From positions 124,001 to 188,000 of the forward strand of contig JACKBT010000003.1 in NCBI GenBank assembly GCA_020634415.1: DNA of 64,000 nt, in the 5' to 3' direction. This document shows, one piece after another, positions 32,641 through 41,800 of the stretch. The notes beneath the pieces are model-generated. The model was not told where the DNA came from. It ran no database searches and was given only the letters and a program-made list of their open reading frames with translations. The position numbers and the translations under genes were made by a program. Source of the stretch: Ardenticatenaceae bacterium (GTDB lineage: Bacteria > Chloroflexota > Anaerolineae > Promineifilales > Promineifilaceae). Positions within the stretch are counted from its first letter, which is position 1; every line of letters starts with the position of its first letter.

Positions 32641-33054
32641 TCAACGATTTTGGCGTACCAGCCAGTAGATGCCCAGCCCAATAAACAAGGCGGGAACCAG
32701 GTAAGCACCATGTATGCCTAACTGAGACAGCAAGAAGAAGGAACCGAGCAAAACCAGGATGACCCCGATTGTACCAGGCCGGCCCAGTCGGTTCATGCTG
32801 TCAGATACGGTCACGCCCATATCCTCAAAGTTGTCGTGCATGATGGCTGAACCAGGTTTATCAAGGCTGCTTTCCAGCGGCATAATGATCCACATGATGA
32901 GATACATGGGCAGACCAATGCCGCTGGCGAACAGGAGTATGAGGAAGGCGGCTCGTACCAATACGGAATCCACCCCGATGTAAGCAGCGATACCTCCGCA
33001 AACGCCTGCAAGGAGTCGGTCTGTTTCACTGCGTGTTAATCTTGCATTGGGCAT
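32641..33054 (-). CDS. PspC domain protein
   Basis: A 137-residue small membrane protein. Residues 5-60 form a PspC domain (LTRSETDRLLAGVCGGIA, then GVDSVLVRAAFLILLFASG and IIMPLE), normally involved in envelope-stress sensing with PspA. A second hydrophobic segment lies at the C-terminus (about 95-130). GGAGGT seven bases upstream supports ATG 33054; the ORF extends five codons further without a site. No psp partner lies in the window. Confidence 0.88.
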   Translation of the reverse strand: MPNARLTRSETDRLLAGVCGGIAAYIGVDSVLVRAAFLILLFASGIGLPMYLIMWIIMPLESSLDKPGSAIMHDNFEDMGVTVSDSMNRLGRPGTIGVILVLLGSFFLLSQLGIHGAYLVPALFIGLGIYWLVRQNR

Positions 33055-33103
33055 AATATTTACCTCCAATTTACGTAATTGTTATAGAAAATTTTGCTTT
33101 TAG

Positions 33104-33158
33104 AGAGATTGGGGACTAGAGACTGGGGGTTGTTCAGTCTCTAGTCTCTAGTCTCCAT
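33104..33158. repeat. Family B hairpin
   Basis: GGGGACTAGAGACTGGGGG is followed by CAGTCTCTAGTCTCTAGTCTCC. It is in the divergent gap between the PspC gene and the Nudix gene. Confidence 0.85.
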
Positions 33159-33305
33159 CTCTGCTGCCCTATACGCCAGCATCCTTTGAAAGTTGCTGCC
33201 ATAAAATGAGTGCCATCTAAATGGTGTGTGATGGCAAGGTGAGCGGGCAACGGCCGTCTGCTGACGCAACATCTTCTTTTTGTTATACTGCCCCCTTATT
33301 TATCT

Positions 33306-33815
33306 ATGGTATCATCACTCACTTGGAAAAAGAAGTTAGCCCGACTCATGCGGCTGCCCCTTCTGCACAGGTTTATGGTGTGGGGCATGAAGGCAATGGT
33401 TCCCCGGCAGCGCATCGGCGTTTCCATCATTGCTTTAGATGAGCAAGAACGTGTATTTCTACTCAAACATGTTTTTCATCCCAGCGTCCCTTGGGGGCCG
33501 CCGGGTGGCTGGCTGGGGCGAGATGAAGCCCCGGCTGCGGGCGCATTACGGGAATTGTATGAGGAAACAGGATTAACGGCCGTTCTCGGCCCCGTCGTCC
33601 ATATGGCATTGGAAGAAAACCCAACCCACATCGGCATTGCTTATCTGGCACACATTCAACCCGGCACCCCCAGGCTAAGCCCCGAAATTCTCGAAGCCGC
33701 CTGGTTCCCCATTGACAACCTGCCCCAGCCCCAATATGCCTTTACCGAACAAGCCATTCAGACGGCCGTTCACATGCAACATAGTCAAAATAGACATTGG
33801 GAAGAATGTTCATAA
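33306..33815 (+). CDS. Nudix hydrolase
   Basis: A 169-residue pyrophosphohydrolase with a perfect Nudix box: GWLGRDE, seven residues, REL, then YEETGL (about residues 73-96), matching GX5EX7REUXEEXGU. The two downstream glutamates would bind magnesium. An N-terminal basic segment (WKKKLARLMRLPLLHRF) precedes the beta-strand core. Substrate not deducible. It is 25 bp upstream of the first beta-lactamase-fold gene on the same strand. Confidence 0.92.
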   Translation: MVSSLTWKKKLARLMRLPLLHRFMVWGMKAMVPRQRIGVSIIALDEQERVFLLKHVFHPSVPWGPPGGWLGRDEAPAAGALRELYEETGLTAVLGPVVHMALEENPTHIGIAYLAHIQPGTPRLSPEILEAAWFPIDNLPQPQYAFTEQAIQTAVHMQHSQNRHWEECS

Positions 33816-33840
33816 GCAGATTTTTTGAGGAAAAAGAGGT

Positions 33841-35325
33841 ATGAATCGCGGATCAACACCAGGTCTGGGCCAATGGCTGACCGTATCACTCATGGTTGCC
33901 GGTGCCCTATTCCTGATCTACAAACTCTATCAATACTCCGGCTCACGCTCCTTCTATCCCACCGGCCTCACCATTGCCGGTATAGATGTGGGCGGATTAA
34001 CGGCCAATCAAGCCAGCGAAGTCCTAAACAACCGCTACCTCGAAGCCCCCATCGTCCTACACTACAGCGATGAAAGCTTCGAAATCCCCCCCACCACCGC
34101 CGAATTCGTCCTAGACTTACCCACCATGCTCAGCCAGGCCGATTACCAGCGCACCCAACAAGACTTTTGGGCCGGCTTTTGGGGCTTCCTCTGGGGACGG
34201 CGCATCGAAGTAGACATCGTAGAAATCAGCGCCACCCACAACCGCGATGCCCTCATCGCCGAACTCAACCGCATCTCCAGTCTGGTAGACCAGCCCGCCC
34301 AGCCACCCCAACCCGTCCCCGGCACACTCAGCTTTCAGCGCGGCCTTTCCGGCACCCAAATCAATGTCGAAGAAAGCCTGGACGATGTAGAACTAGCCCT
34401 CTACCGGCCCAGCAACCGCGAAGCCCATCTGGTGGTAGAGCCTTTAGAACCAGAGCGACCAGACATCAACCTACTCACGCGCCTGCTCGTCAACCACCTC
34501 CAAGAATTCGAGCAGCAGTCGGGCGGCGTAGCCTCCATCTTCATTTTAGACCTGGAAACAGGCGAGGAAGTCAACATCAATGCCGATGTCGTCATGTCAG
34601 GCATGGATTTGATGAAAGTGCCCATTGCCCTGGAGGTGTATCGCGCCCTAGAAAACCCCACAATTGTTCAGGAAGAATTGATCTCGCAAACGCTCGTCGT
34701 GCAGCCAGATTACATTGGGGCCAATTTACTGCTGAATGTGGTCGCAGGCGAGGAAGACCCTTATCTAGGGGCCGAAATTGTCACCGATTCCATGCAGCGT
34801 TTAGGATTGCAAAATACATTTATGGTTGCCCCTTATGAGGAATCGCCGCTGGCCGGGCAACGGCCGTTAACCACCCCCGCCAACTCCCTCGAAACCCTCC
34901 GCACCCAACCCAACCCCTACATCCAAACCACCGCCGAAGACATCGGCATCCTCTTTTCCATGATCTACTACTGCGCCCAAGGGCAAGGCGGCACATTACT
35001 CGCCGTCTATCCCGAGCAAGTCACCCAAAACGAATGCCAAGAAATGCTCGGTTACATGGCCCAAAACAAAATCGGCAGTTTGATTGAAGAAGGTGTCCCC
35101 CCCACAACGGCCGTTGCCCATCGGCACGGCTGGATAAGCGACACACACGGCGACGCCGGCATCGTCTTCTCCCCTGGCGGCGATTACATCATCGTCCAAA
35201 TCCTCTACCAGCCCGACTGGCTAGAGTGGGCCGTCAGCTCCCCCCTCCTCGCCGAAATCTCCCGCGCCGCCTACAACTTCTTCAACTTCGACAACCCCTA
35301 CCTCAGCGACTCAAGCGCAAACTAA
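33841..35325 (+). CDS. Beta-lactamase-fold protein with PG-binding-like domain, catalytic motifs lost
   Basis: A 494-residue membrane-anchored protein. One transmembrane helix (about residues 13-32) leads to a PG_binding_4-like domain (LTIAGIDVGGLTANQASEVL, about 43-62, then a strand-rich region to about 145). The C-terminal half (225-480) has the class A beta-lactamase/PBP fold. All three active-site motifs are changed: the SxxK serine is Asp256 (GMDLMK, Lys259 kept), the SxN position reads PDY (289-291), and the KTG lysine is Arg428 (HRHG). The paralogue at 35398 keeps all three. It is therefore probably a non-catalytic paralogue, maybe a binding partner or regulator. Family B hairpin separates the two. 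Confidence 0.82.
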   Translation: MNRGSTPGLGQWLTVSLMVAGALFLIYKLYQYSGSRSFYPTGLTIAGIDVGGLTANQASEVLNNRYLEAPIVLHYSDESFEIPPTTAEFVLDLPTMLSQADYQRTQQDFWAGFWGFLWGRRIEVDIVEISATHNRDALIAELNRISSLVDQPAQPPQPVPGTLSFQRGLSGTQINVEESLDDVELALYRPSNREAHLVVEPLEPERPDINLLTRLLVNHLQEFEQQSGGVASIFILDLETGEEVNINADVVMSGMDLMKVPIALEVYRALENPTIVQEELISQTLVVQPDYIGANLLLNVVAGEEDPYLGAEIVTDSMQRLGLQNTFMVAPYEESPLAGQRPLTTPANSLETLRTQPNPYIQTTAEDIGILFSMIYYCAQGQGGTLLAVYPEQVTQNECQEMLGYMAQNKIGSLIEEGVPPTTAVAHRHGWISDTHGDAGIVFSPGGDYIIVQILYQPDWLEWAVSSPLLAEISRAAYNFFNFDNPYLSDSSAN

Positions 35326-35331
35326 CCAATG

Positions 35332-35390
35332 GGAGACTAGAGACTGGAGACTAGAGATTATTAGTCTCCAGTCTCTAGTCTCTAGTCTCC
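35332..35390. repeat. Family B hairpin (near-perfect)
   Basis: GGAGACTAGAGACTGGAGAC is followed, seven bases beyond the left arm, by a complementary arm built of AGTCTCCAGTCTCTAGTCTC units. It is the best-preserved copy in the window and ends eight bases before the downstream paralogue's ATG. Confidence 0.88.
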
Positions 35391-35397
35391 AAACTTC

Positions 35398-36978
35398 ATG
35401 CTCAAAGGTCTACAAAAATTCCTCACCACCCTCCTCCTCATCGCCGGAGCACTCTACCTACTCTACCAACTCTTCCTCTACCAACGCGCCCAGGCCCTCT
35501 TCCCGCCCCAAACCACCCTGGCGGGCGTAGACGTATCCCGCCTCACCGGCAGCGCCGCCGCCGACCGCCTGCGCGAACAATATTACAGCCCCATCACCAT
35601 CTACCACCGCGACGAACAAGTGGAAATCAACCCCCAAGATATTGGCTTCCAAATAGACATAGATACGATGCTGCAAACAGTAGAAGCCGCCTCCGTACAG
35701 GAAGATTATTGGAAGGGATATGTAGAATTTGTAATCGGCCGTTCCCTCGAACCCATCACCATAGACCTCATCGCCACCCACGACCCCCAAGCCCTCGAAG
35801 ACCGCCTCAAATTCATCGCCGAAGTGTTAGATCAACCACCAACCTCCGCCCTTCTCACCAACAACGCCGCCGGCATCGAAGAAGGCACAGCCGGGTACAT
35901 CACCGACATCGAAGCCAGCCTTCCCCTCGTCCAAGAAGCCCTCTACCGCCGCGACAACCGCGAAGCCCACCTCGTCATCCTCGAACAAGACGCACCAGAG
36001 CGCAGCATGGAACTCCTCAAAACCTTACTCGAACAACAGCTAGAACGCTTCGATGGCGTCGGCGCAGTTTTCATCATGGACTTAGACACCGGCGAAGAAA
36101 TCAGCATCAACGGCGAAATGGCAATCTCCGGCCTCAGCATCCTCAAAATCCCCATCTTCGTCGAGACTTACCGCGTACTAGATTCCCCACCCGATGAGTT
36201 TGTGCAAGGGCTGTTATATGATACGGCCGTTCAATCCAGCAACTACGGGGCCAACCTCCTCCTCCACATCATCGCCGGCCAAGACAACACCTACCTCGGC
36301 GCCGAAATGCTCACTCAATCTATGTGGCACATGGGCCTCGTCAACACCTTCCTCGCCGTCCCCTACGATGCCCCCGAAGTCGCCAGCCGCCCCAGCACCT
36401 ACAACACCCCCGCCAACTCCACCGGCGACGTACCCGCCCGCTTTGACTACGCCCGCCAAACCACCGCCGAAGACATCGGCACACTCCTCTCCATGGTCTA
36501 CTACTGCGCCCACGGCGGCGGCTCCCTCCTCGCCATCTACCCCGGCGACTTCACCCCCGACGAATGCCAGGCCATCATAGACTTGATGGTACAAAACACA
36601 CAAGGCAACATCATCCGCTTCGGCGTGCCCCGCGATGTCCCCGTCTCTCACAAACATGGCTGGGACGGCGTCACCTACGGCGACGCGGGCATCGTCCTCT
36701 CCCCCAATAGCGATTACGTCATCGTCATCTACGTCTCCGACCCCTCCCTAGATTGGCTGCCCGACAGCATCAGCTTCCCCCTCCTGTGGCAGCTATCACA
36801 AATCACCTACAACTACTTCAACTTCACCGATCCCTACCTCGAAGACCCACAGATACGCGCCGATGAAGCCCTGGCCGAATACGAAGCCCAGCAAACCGCC
36901 ACCGCCGAAGCCGCCCTTGCTGCCGAAGAGACAGCGGAAACGGCCGATTCCACCCCCACCCCCGAACCCAACAACTAA
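35398..36978 (+). CDS. Class A beta-lactamase-fold serine hydrolase with PG-binding-like domain
   Basis: A 526-residue paralogue of the preceding gene with the same order: transmembrane helix (about residues 9-28), PG_binding_4-like domain (AGVDVSRLTGSAAADRLREQ onward), then the beta-lactamase/PBP fold. The motifs are intact: Ser247-x-x-Lys250 (SGLSILKIP), SSN at 280-282 and Lys419-His-Gly (KHGW) in the KTG position. It is exported and anchored, and could cleave peptidoglycan peptides or beta-lactams; KHG in place of KTG/KSG is not typical of clinical lactamases. A Glu/Ala-rich tail (about 485-526) ends in TPTPEPNN. Confidence 0.85.
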   Translation: MLKGLQKFLTTLLLIAGALYLLYQLFLYQRAQALFPPQTTLAGVDVSRLTGSAAADRLREQYYSPITIYHRDEQVEINPQDIGFQIDIDTMLQTVEAASVQEDYWKGYVEFVIGRSLEPITIDLIATHDPQALEDRLKFIAEVLDQPPTSALLTNNAAGIEEGTAGYITDIEASLPLVQEALYRRDNREAHLVILEQDAPERSMELLKTLLEQQLERFDGVGAVFIMDLDTGEEISINGEMAISGLSILKIPIFVETYRVLDSPPDEFVQGLLYDTAVQSSNYGANLLLHIIAGQDNTYLGAEMLTQSMWHMGLVNTFLAVPYDAPEVASRPSTYNTPANSTGDVPARFDYARQTTAEDIGTLLSMVYYCAHGGGSLLAIYPGDFTPDECQAIIDLMVQNTQGNIIRFGVPRDVPVSHKHGWDGVTYGDAGIVLSPNSDYVIVIYVSDPSLDWLPDSISFPLLWQLSQITYNYFNFTDPYLEDPQIRADEALAEYEAQQTATAEAALAAEETAETADSTPTPEPNN

Positions 36979-36990
36979 CAGGAAACCCCC

Positions 36991-37284
36991 ATGATACTCG
37001 AAGTCGCCCACCTCAATGTAATCCCCAGCCAAACCCAAGCCTTCGAAGCCGCCTTCGCCCAAGCCCAAACCATCATCGCCGCCATGCCCGGCTACATCAG
37101 CCACCAGCTGCAGCGATGCCTGGAAACACCCCACCGCTACATCCTACTCGTCCACTGGCAAACCCTCGCCGACCACACCGAAGGCTTTCGCGGCTCCCCC
37201 CAATACCAGCAATGGAAAACCCTGCTGCACCACTTCTACGACCCCTTCCCCACCGTCGAGCATTACCAACTGGTTCTCCCCTAG
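36991..37284 (+). CDS. Antibiotic biosynthesis monooxygenase (ABM) family protein
   Basis: A 97-residue dimeric alpha/beta-barrel protein. The ABM pattern is visible: the N-terminal strand ILEVAHLNVIPSQTQAFEAAF, PGYISHQLQRCLETPHRYILLVHWQ in the centre and a FRGSPQYQQWKTLLHHF helix. Family members act as quinol monooxygenases, heme-degrading enzymes or unknown. It is 12 bp behind the beta-lactamase-fold gene and is probably in the same operon. Confidence 0.88.
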   Translation: MILEVAHLNVIPSQTQAFEAAFAQAQTIIAAMPGYISHQLQRCLETPHRYILLVHWQTLADHTEGFRGSPQYQQWKTLLHHFYDPFPTVEHYQLVLP

Positions 37285-37490
37285 CAGGCTGTCGGAAAAG
37301 TGGCCGTAGGCGCGGTATCCTTACCGCGTTCCCAGAGCGCGAAATCCCTTTCGCGGCTACAAATTGGGGTTCTCCGACAAACTGCTAGCGGTCAAAATAA
37401 CCGGCACTTTGTTGCAGTTTAGGAAATAAATCGGGTAATGAGTGTGGGACGATTTACAAAATCGTCCGAGCGATTTATAAAATCGCTCTA
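37285..37490. repeat. Compound repeat region (family E copy and two hairpins)
   Basis: CAGGCTGTCGGA (from 37287) and TCCGACAAACTGCTA (to 37387) are an outer inverted pair about 85 bp apart that flanks a family E copy (37307-37362, GTAGGCGCGGTATCC...GCGGCTAC). This resembles a small MITE-like unit. GACGATTTACAAAATCGTC and GAGCGATTTATAAAATCGCTC (37448-37489) are two further hairpins. No gene is seen in 37285-37663. Confidence 0.7.
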
Positions 37491-37663
37491 CATTTATTAT
37501 CCGATCAAATTATTTAGGGTCTTTAGGATTTTAAGGGGATGATCCGTTATGTAGGGCAAAGGCGTGTCTTTGCCCTACAGCATATGGTGGATACCCCACG
37601 AATTCCTAAAGAGCCATTATTTAAAGACCAAGAAAGTGCCAGTCCCTAAAACCCAGCAACTTT

Positions 37664-38443
37664 TCAATGATCCTGCCACCAATCCTTGCGCGTGCGCGGA
37701 TCCATAAAAGCCCCCGTATCCCGAATCGAGACACTAATTTCAGCCCCCTTCGCCCGCCCCAACGCCTCACCACCCGCCAGCGCCGGCAAATCAGCCCGGC
37801 CCGCCTCATTCCAAAAGCGGTACAACGCCAACAAATCCGGCTCCACACAGATATTCTCAATATGAACCGTATACCCCCACACCACATTGTCCTCCCCCGT
37901 ATACTTAAGCGTAAGCCGCTCCTCACTGGCATACAGCACCAGCACATCCTTACCATTACCAATGTTATATCCCGAATCAGGCACATAAATAATTTCGCCA
38001 GGGTCAACCGCCATGCCCAAATGGGTTACTTCCGGGTCTGTAATCACATCCGCCTGGCAGTTGCAGCCCCAATCCCAATGATGCACCTGGTAGGCTGCGC
38101 TAAAAACAGGCACACGATGGTCAGCAAACAGGCCATCCAGTTGGGGAGCATTCGGATCCGTGCCGCCATTAACATCCTGCAAACTGAGATCGGCCGTTGT
38201 TGGTTCATAATTACGCAACGCCAGATTCAAATCGCCATGCTCCTCAGCCGGTCTATCCGTCGGCGGCGGCAAAACCGTCAGCGTATCATAACTTGCCCCC
38301 GGCACATTGCAGTCCAGGGCAGGGCTAACAATGAAGGGCAAGTAAATAGCACCATCCCCCTCCTCCCGTGCCAACACAACCTGTATCGTCACCAGGATCA
38401 ACAGCAACATCACAAAAAGTAATATTGGAATCGGCCGTTTCAT
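37664..38443 (-). CDS. Secreted protein of unknown function with N-terminal YLPFI motif
   Basis: A 259-residue exported protein: signal peptide (about residues 1-26), then IYLPFIVSPALDCNVPGASYDTL, the N-terminal variant of the motif also found in the beta-helix protein at 31184. The remaining sequence has many acidic residues and aromatic clusters (YQVHHWDWGCNCQADV with paired Cys; VVWGYTVHIENIC). It has no family I recognise. It is alone on the minus strand. A regulatory gap of 372 bp follows to the metalloprotease gene. Confidence 0.65.
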   Translation of the reverse strand: MKRPIPILLFVMLLLILVTIQVVLAREEGDGAIYLPFIVSPALDCNVPGASYDTLTVLPPPTDRPAEEHGDLNLALRNYEPTTADLSLQDVNGGTDPNAPQLDGLFADHRVPVFSAAYQVHHWDWGCNCQADVITDPEVTHLGMAVDPGEIIYVPDSGYNIGNGKDVLVLYASEERLTLKYTGEDNVVWGYTVHIENICVEPDLLALYRFWNEAGRADLPALAGGEALGRAKGAEISVSIRDTGAFMDPRTRKDWWQDH

Positions 38444-38815
38444 ACATCACCTCATCATCATACATCAGTGCCTTGCACCGCCTCATACAGACAAACAGTA
38501 TACCAACAATCACACGGCCCTCGCCCAACTCTCAAAATCAGCCAGGCAACGGCCGTTTCCCCACCACCCCAGCCCACCTACTTTGAGCAACATAGACCTT
38601 TTTAGTCTGCCCCTCATTGCGCCAAAAAATTAACAGTAGATGAGTGAACTTTTAGGGAGAAAATGATAAATAATACGGATTCCGTGAAAATTTATTTAGA
38701 TTGCACTAATATTGCCCTGTTCAGCCTCGTGATTGTCACATAATTTGTCGGGTATCTTGGGTGGGAAAATCATTTATCGGTTTGTACATCTTACACAATA
38801 TAAGGAGAAGGTAAA
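38444..38815. other. Non-coding gap before the secreted-protein island
   Basis: Divergent promoter region between the minus-strand secreted protein and the M36 peptidase gene. It is AT-rich after 38580. It holds one ACGGCCGT palindrome (38549) and an AAGGAGAAGG ribosome-binding site at 38801-38810, just before the TTG start. I see no convincing -35/-10 pair or RNA gene. Confidence 0.6.
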
Positions 38816-41800
38816 TTGAGAAAAATCAAGTCTATTTTTGTCATTAGTTCAACGGTTTTGGGTTTACTGCTCGTCACCATACTCGCCTTAGCTGCTGGTT
38901 CAGCCAGTGCCCAAACCCCCAAGGAGGCGGGACTTTTTGCCAAAAAGTTAGCCCCGGCCACCCCTGCCGACACCGCCGTGTCACTGTCAAATTATGATGC
39001 AGCAGGCAACTTCCGCTATTTATCCGGCCCCCAAGCGGGTGCGCCCCTAGCTATCGCCCTCGACTTCATTCGCAGTCACAGCGAAGCCCTCGGTGTCACA
39101 GACAGTGATTTGGCCGATTTGGTTGTGACTGACCAATACGTCAGCCAGCATACCGGCATCACCCACATCTATTTGCAGCAGCAATATGAAGGCATAGCCG
39201 TGCAAAACGGCCGTATCAACATCAACATCGCCGCCGACGGCAGCGTCATCAACCTGGGCAATCGCCTCGCCGCCAACCTGGCCCAATCAGTCAACACCAC
39301 CACCCCAGCCATCTCCGCCGAAACGGCCGTACAAGCCGCCGCCCAACAACTCAATCTCACCCTCTCCGAAGCCCTGGCTGTCCAACAAACCCTCGGCGGA
39401 GCTTCCCAGGCAGCCATCCTCAGCGATGGCGGCATCTCCCAAAATGCCATCCCCGTCAGTCTCGTCTACGAAGCCGCCAGCAGCGGAGCCATCCAGTTAG
39501 CCTGGAACATCGAAATCTACGAACTCAGCAGCCAGCATTGGTGGGTGGTCAACATTGATGCCCTCACCAGCGACATGCTTTCCCAAATTGACTACGTAAA
39601 CAACGAATCCTGGCATGACAACAGCGAACACGCCCCCCAAAACCCCGACGAATACACCGTCTTCTCCATCCCCAAAGAAAGCCCCTACGATGGGCCACGT
39701 ACCGTCGAGATGGATCCAGCCGATGCCACCGCCTCCCCCTTCGGCTGGCACGACACCGATGGCAGCGCCGGAGCCGAATTCACCACCACCCAGGGCAACA
39801 ACACCCACGCCTACACCGACATTGATGCCAACAACAGCCCCGATCCAGGCAGTTCACCTGATGGTGGTGCCAGCCTCGTTTTCAGTTACACCTTCGATAT
39901 CGCTTCACAGCCAGACACCTATCGGCCAGCGGCCGTTACCAACCTGTTCTACTGGAACAACATCATGCACGATGTCATGTACCTCTATGGCTTCGACGAG
40001 CCAGCCGGTAACTTCCAAGAAAACAACTACGGTAATGGGGGCTTAGGCAGCGACTACGTTTACGCCGAAGCCCAAGACGGCAGCGGCACCAACAACGCCA
40101 ACTTCGCCACGCCGCCCGATGGCTCCAACCCCCGTATGCAAATGTACGTCTGGACAAACCCCTTTGCCCAGTTAGTAACCGTCAACTCTCCCGGCCCCGT
40201 CGTCGGCTCCTACATCGCCAACCCCTCCAACAACGGGGGCAACGGCAATGGCTTAACGGCCGATCTCGAAATTGTTGATGACGGCGTAGCCCCCACCAAC
40301 GATGGCTGCGAAACCATCACCAACGACCTCACCGGCAAAATAGCCCTCATGGTTTGGAGCCAGGGCCTTTGCAACTCTAGCGTATTTGTAGCCAACGCCG
40401 CCACCGCTGGCGCAGTCGGTGCCATCATCATTGATGCCACACCCATTCCCTTCACCAACTTCGGTGGTACAGCAGCCATTCCCTCCGTAGCCATAGGCTC
40501 CACCGACGGCCAGCTCTTCCTCACCACCATCATCACCAATGCCCAAACCATCAACGCCACCCTGGAAGACAACCCCGCTGGTCAGCTAAACCGTGACAGC
40601 GACCTGGATAACGGCGTGATTGCCCATGAATATGGGCATGGCATCAGCAACCGTCTCACCGGCGGGCCAACCAACACGGGCTGCCTCAACAATGCAGAGC
40701 AAATGGGCGAAGGCTGGAGCGACTTGATGACCCTCATCCTCCACGCCGATGCCAGCGACACCATCACCACCACACGGGGCATCGGCAACTATGTCAAATT
40801 TGACACCGCCGATGGAACTGGTATTCGTCTCTTCCCCTACTCAACCGAGTTCAGCGTCAACCCTCAAACCTATAACAGCATCATCAATAACGGCACATCC
40901 CCCCACAGCCTGGGCGAAGTTTGGGCACTCATGTATTTTGAAGTGTACTGGAACCTGGTTGATAAACACGGTTACAACCCCAACATCTATGATGATTGGT
41001 CAACAGGCGGCAACAACCTGGCCTTGCAACTGCTGATGGACGGCATGAAATTACAGCCATGTTCACCCGGCATGGTAGACGGCCGTGATGCCATTCTCGC
41101 TGCGGATCAGGCCCTGACCAACGGCGACAACCAATGTGAAATCTGGGAAGGCTTTGCCAAGCGCGGTCTGGGTGTCAGCGCCGATCAGGGCACCCCCTTT
41201 AGCCGCACCGATGGCACCGAAGCCTTTGACCTGCCTGCTGCCTGTACCGGTGCAGCCCCCATCATCGAAGTTACGCCCGCCAGCCTCAGCAGCAGCCAAA
41301 CGGCCGATACCCAGGTAACCCAAAGCCTGGTCATCAGCAACACAGGCAATACTGACCTCACCTGGGACATCTTCGAGGATGCTTCCAGCGGCTTCGGCGG
41401 CAGTTGGAGCGACAACTTCGACAGCTACGCCACCGGCAGCCAGATGCACGGCCAGGGCGGCTGGAAAGGCTGGGACAACAGCCCCGCCGCTGGTGCCTTC
41501 ACCAGCAATGCCGAAGCCCTCAGTGCCCCCAACTCGGTAGACATCCTCGGGGCCTCCGACCTGGTGCATGAGTACAGTGGTTACACCTCCGGCCAGTGGA
41601 TTTACACCGCCTGGCAGTTCGTACCCGACACGTTTGCTGGCACGTCCTACTTCATCATGCTCAATACCTATGCCGATGGCGGCTCCAACAACTGGTCGGT
41701 GCAGGTGCAGTTCGACAGTGCCTCCAACCTGGTTCTCTCCGACAATGATGGGGCCACGCTGCCCTTAATCAAGGGGCAGTGGGTGGAAATCCGCCTGGAG

